Shown: in pieces, positions 4,659 through 6,457 of the stretch
How positions within the stretch are numbered: the stretch's first letter is position 1
Layout: each line of letters begins with the position of its first letter
Assembly: GCA_002291955.1 (NCBI GenBank)
Contig: DBBA01000215.1
Span: 1 to 6,457 of the forward strand
DNA: 6,457 nt
From: Rhodobacteraceae bacterium UBA996
Lineage (GTDB): Bacteria; Pseudomonadota; Alphaproteobacteria; Rhodobacterales; Rhodobacteraceae
Direction of reading: 5' to 3'
Program-made: the position numbers and the translations under genes
Notes under the pieces: model-generated
The model's database searches: none
Seen by the model: only the letters and a program-made list of their open reading frames with translations
What the model was told of the DNA's origin: nothing

Positions 4659-5965
4659 CAACCACGAAGACCCTGATGGCTGGCGCCGCCGCGCTGGCGA
4701 TGCTGGCCGGGGCCGCGCAGGCCCAGGTCACCGTGCTGGGCTGGCCCGGTGGTCCCGAGGAGACGGCGCTGCGTGCGGTCGCCGAACTCTACAACGCCCG
4801 CCCCGACGTGGCGGCCGAGGACAAGGTCGAGCTTCTGTTCACCTCGCGCGACGGGTTCTTCGACAAGCTGCAGGTGGACCTGGCGGCGGGGTCCACGGCC
4901 TTCGACGTGAACCTGATCGCGACCTATTCCATCGGCCGCTACGCGCCGTTCATGGAACCCGTCACCCTGTCCGACCAGGCGGGCGCGGTGTTCGGCGACA
5001 CGGTGCTGTCCACCATGCAATTCGACGGCCAGCAGTATGGTGTGCCGACCGACCTGTCGCTGCACTTCCTGTATTTCCGGCAGGACCTGATCGACGCGCT
5101 GATGGCCGATGACGCGGCCAAGACCCGCTATGGCGACATTGCCGAACAGTACCTCGGCAAGCGGCTGGAACCCAAGGCCCCCGCCGACTGGACGTGGGAG
5201 GATTTCGCGGCCAACGCGCTGCACTTCACCCAAGCCGTGAACCCCGACAGCCCGACGCGGTACGGCACGGTGATCCAGGCCAAGAACCTTCTGTTCAACA
5301 TGATGGTGTTCCATTCCTGGCCGCGCAGCTACGGCGCGGACTGGATGGATGCCTCGGGCGCCGTGACGGTGGACAGCGAGGCGTATCGCACCGCCCTGTC
5401 CATGGCGAAGATGCTGTTCGACGCGGGCGCGACGCCGCCCGATTCCACGTCGTATGAATATGCCGAGGCGAACGCGGCGTTTTCCTCCGGTCAGGTCGCG
5501 GCCATGGTCCAGTGGAACGCGGCGGCAGGGGAACTGACCGGCGCGCAGCCCACCACCGCCACCACCGCCACCACCGCCCCGCCTGCCGGGCCGGACGGAC
5601 GCTTTACCCACATCCACGGGCTGGGGCTGGGTCTGAACGCGGCGTCCGACAACAAGGAGGGGGCGACGGCGTTCCTGCAGTGGCTGTCCACCGAGGAAGC
5701 AGCCCTCGCCTATGCCCGGGCGGGGGGCGCGCCGGGGCTCGCGGGCGCGACAGTCGCGCAGCTGGCGGCCGAGCGGCCTGATCTCGTGCAGGTGGGCGAG
5801 TTCGCGTCCACCTACGGGTTCGTGATGAACGGCGGCACCTCGGCCAATGCGCTGTCGGTCTACGAAGCGCAGGCGGCCGAGTTCACCGGCTACTGGGCGG
5901 GCACGCAGGACCTGGACACCGCGCTGGCCAATGCCACGGCCAAGATGACCGAACTGCTGAAGTAG
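4655..5965 (+). CDS. Periplasmic sugar-binding protein of an ABC transporter (family 1)
   Basis: A 436-residue extracellular solute-binding protein of the MalE/UgpB type that would capture a sugar in the periplasm and deliver it to the MalF-like permease encoded next. A Sec signal peptide is clear: basic start MTTTK, hydrophobic core to about residue 20, and AQA (21-23) before QVTVLGW, so cleavage is likely after 23. There is no lipobox Cys. Family-type stretches are PEETALRAVAELYN (34-47), FFDKLQVDLAAGSTAFDVNLI (68-88), YGVPTDLSLHFLYFRQDL (128-145) and AAFSSGQVAAMVQWNA (274-289). A Thr-Thr-Ala triplet repeated three times sits at 300-308 in a probable loop. The gene overlaps nanK by ATGA. 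The ligand is probably ManNAc or another N-acetyl amino sugar, inferred only from the neighbours. Confidence 0.9.
   Translation: MTTTKTLMAGAAALAMLAGAAQAQVTVLGWPGGPEETALRAVAELYNARPDVAAEDKVELLFTSRDGFFDKLQVDLAAGSTAFDVNLIATYSIGRYAPFMEPVTLSDQAGAVFGDTVLSTMQFDGQQYGVPTDLSLHFLYFRQDLIDALMADDAAKTRYGDIAEQYLGKRLEPKAPADWTWEDFAANALHFTQAVNPDSPTRYGTVIQAKNLLFNMMVFHSWPRSYGADWMDASGAVTVDSEAYRTALSMAKMLFDAGATPPDSTSYEYAEANAAFSSGQVAAMVQWNAAAGELTGAQPTTATTATTAPPAGPDGRFTHIHGLGLGLNAASDNKEGATAFLQWLSTEEAALAYARAGGAPGLAGATVAQLAAERPDLVQVGEFASTYGFVMNGGTSANALSVYEAQAAEFTGYWAGTQDLDTALANATAKMTELLK
5552..5578 (+). repeat. Three perfect 9-bp in-frame repeats in the binding-protein gene
   Basis: ACCACCGCC occurs three times head to tail (5552-5560, 5561-5569, 5570-5578), in codon register, giving (Thr-Thr-Ala)x3 at residues 300-308 of the binding protein. 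Copy changes would keep the frame and vary a Thr/Ala/Pro-rich loop by three residues at a time. Confidence 0.9.
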
Positions 5966-5973
5966 TCCACACC

Positions 5974-6000
5974 GGGGGCGGCGGCCCGGTCGCCGCCCCC
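5974..6000 (+). terminator. Intercistronic hairpin between binding protein and permease
   Basis: GGGGGCGGCG (5974-5983) and CGCCGCCCCC (5991-6000) form a perfect 10-bp stem with a 7-base loop, nine bases after the binding-protein stop. No T-run follows. In maltose-type operons such hairpins stabilise the upstream mRNA or partly stop transcription, giving more binding protein than permease; the same role is likely here. Confidence 0.65.
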
Positions 6001-6017
6001 GTCCGTCAGGATCCCCG

Positions 6018-6457
6018 ATGCCCGGCCCGACGCGCACCGAGAACGCCATCCTTGCCAGCCCGATGGTGCTGTTCCTGCTGGCGATACTCGGGTTTCCCGC
6101 CGTCCTGAGCGTGGTCTATGCCTTGTCCGAGACCACGTTCCAGACACTCTCCACCCCGCGCTTCACGGGGTTGGCGAATTTCGCCGCCGTCTGGGGCGAT
6201 GCCGCCTTCTGGCGCGCGGCGTGGTTTTCGCTGCGCTTCGCCGCGATCACGGCGGTGCTGCAATGCGCACTCGGCCTGTTCCTGGCGGTGTATCTGGCGC
6301 CCCTGATCCGGCGGCATGGCTGGATGGTGGCCATCCTGATCGTGCCGATGATCGTGGCGCCCGCGATGATGGGGCTGATGTACCGGCTGGTCCTGCACGA
6401 GTTCGTCGGCCCCGTGCCGCACTACATGTTCGCGGTCTTCGGCTGGTCGCCCGCGTT
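6018..6457 (+). CDS. MalF/UgpA-type sugar ABC transporter permease, 3' end outside window
   Basis: The frame is open from ATG 6018 to the window end (146 codons), with AGGA (6008-6011) six bases before the start. It is the N-terminal half of an inner-membrane permease of the binding-protein-dependent transport family. Visible parts are a short cytoplasmic start, a first membrane helix at about residues 11-36 (ILASPMVLFLLAILGFPAVL), the usual FTGLANF periplasmic stretch (49-55), and helices at about 69-95 and 101-126 (MVAILIVPMIVAPAMMGLMY). The cytoplasmic EAA loop that contacts the ATPase lies beyond the edge. It follows the binding-protein gene after 52 bases with a hairpin between them, so it belongs to the same operon; a MalG-type partner and an ATPase would be expected downstream. 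Confidence 0.9.
   Translation, partial: MPGPTRTENAILASPMVLFLLAILGFPAVLSVVYALSETTFQTLSTPRFTGLANFAAVWGDAAFWRAAWFSLRFAAITAVLQCALGLFLAVYLAPLIRRHGWMVAILIVPMIVAPAMMGLMYRLVLHEFVGPVPHYMFAVFGWSPA

Noticed and set aside
4496..6049. Minus-strand open frame of 517 codons opposite the binding-protein gene
   Set aside because: Low-complexity Gly/Arg-rich composition and complete overlap with a convincing binding protein with signal peptide.

Overview
The DNA is very GC-rich (roughly 70%), with strong GC3 bias, Rhodobacterales-like proteins (a GapR/DUF2312 protein and a 300-residue sulfotransferase-like protein) and an intergenic GC-hairpin/GAGTATTTGGGCAAG element of a type I associate with Rhodobacter/Paracoccus genomes. 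An alphaproteobacterium of the Rhodobacteraceae is the best guess. This is an inference from protein and repeat resemblance; no marker gene is present.

Left part (1-2109). The window opens with about 70 bases that read as an internal fragment of an IS630-type transposase. It is joined, within a stretch that fits both genes in different frames, to the C-terminal third of an acetyl-CoA synthetase gene (acs). The 5' two thirds of acs are missing. A hairpin-rich intergenic element follows, then a complete small gapR-like gene. Convergent to that is a minus-strand gene for a conserved-looking protein with a degenerate sulfotransferase-like layout.

Right part (2260-6457). This is a plus-strand amino-sugar catabolic cluster: a GntR/HutC-type repressor with a UTRA domain, then nanE (ManNAc-6-phosphate 2-epimerase), nanK (ROK-family ManNAc kinase), a periplasmic sugar-binding lipid-free lipoprotein-like ABC component with an ordinary Sec signal peptide, and a MalF/UgpA-type permease cut by the window end. 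nanE/nanK and nanK/binding protein each overlap by ATGA, so these three are translationally coupled. The logic is import of an amino sugar, phosphorylation to ManNAc-6-P by NanK, and epimerisation to GlcNAc-6-P by NanE. No lyase (NanA), deacetylase or deaminase lies inside the window.

Two matching palindromes (11 of 14 positions identical) sit just before gntR and just before nanE. Both resemble the TGGTCTAGACCA-type sites of NagR/DasR regulators, so the regulator probably controls itself and the catabolic operon. Other points of interest are the loss of the ROK zinc-site residues in NanK, a perfect 3 x 9-bp in-frame repeat in the binding protein, a strong hairpin between binding protein and permease, and a 13-bp tandem repeat carrying the nanE ribosome-binding region. 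I see no wholly new system; the most unusual features are the IS630/acs junction and the compact ManNAc route with its paired operators.
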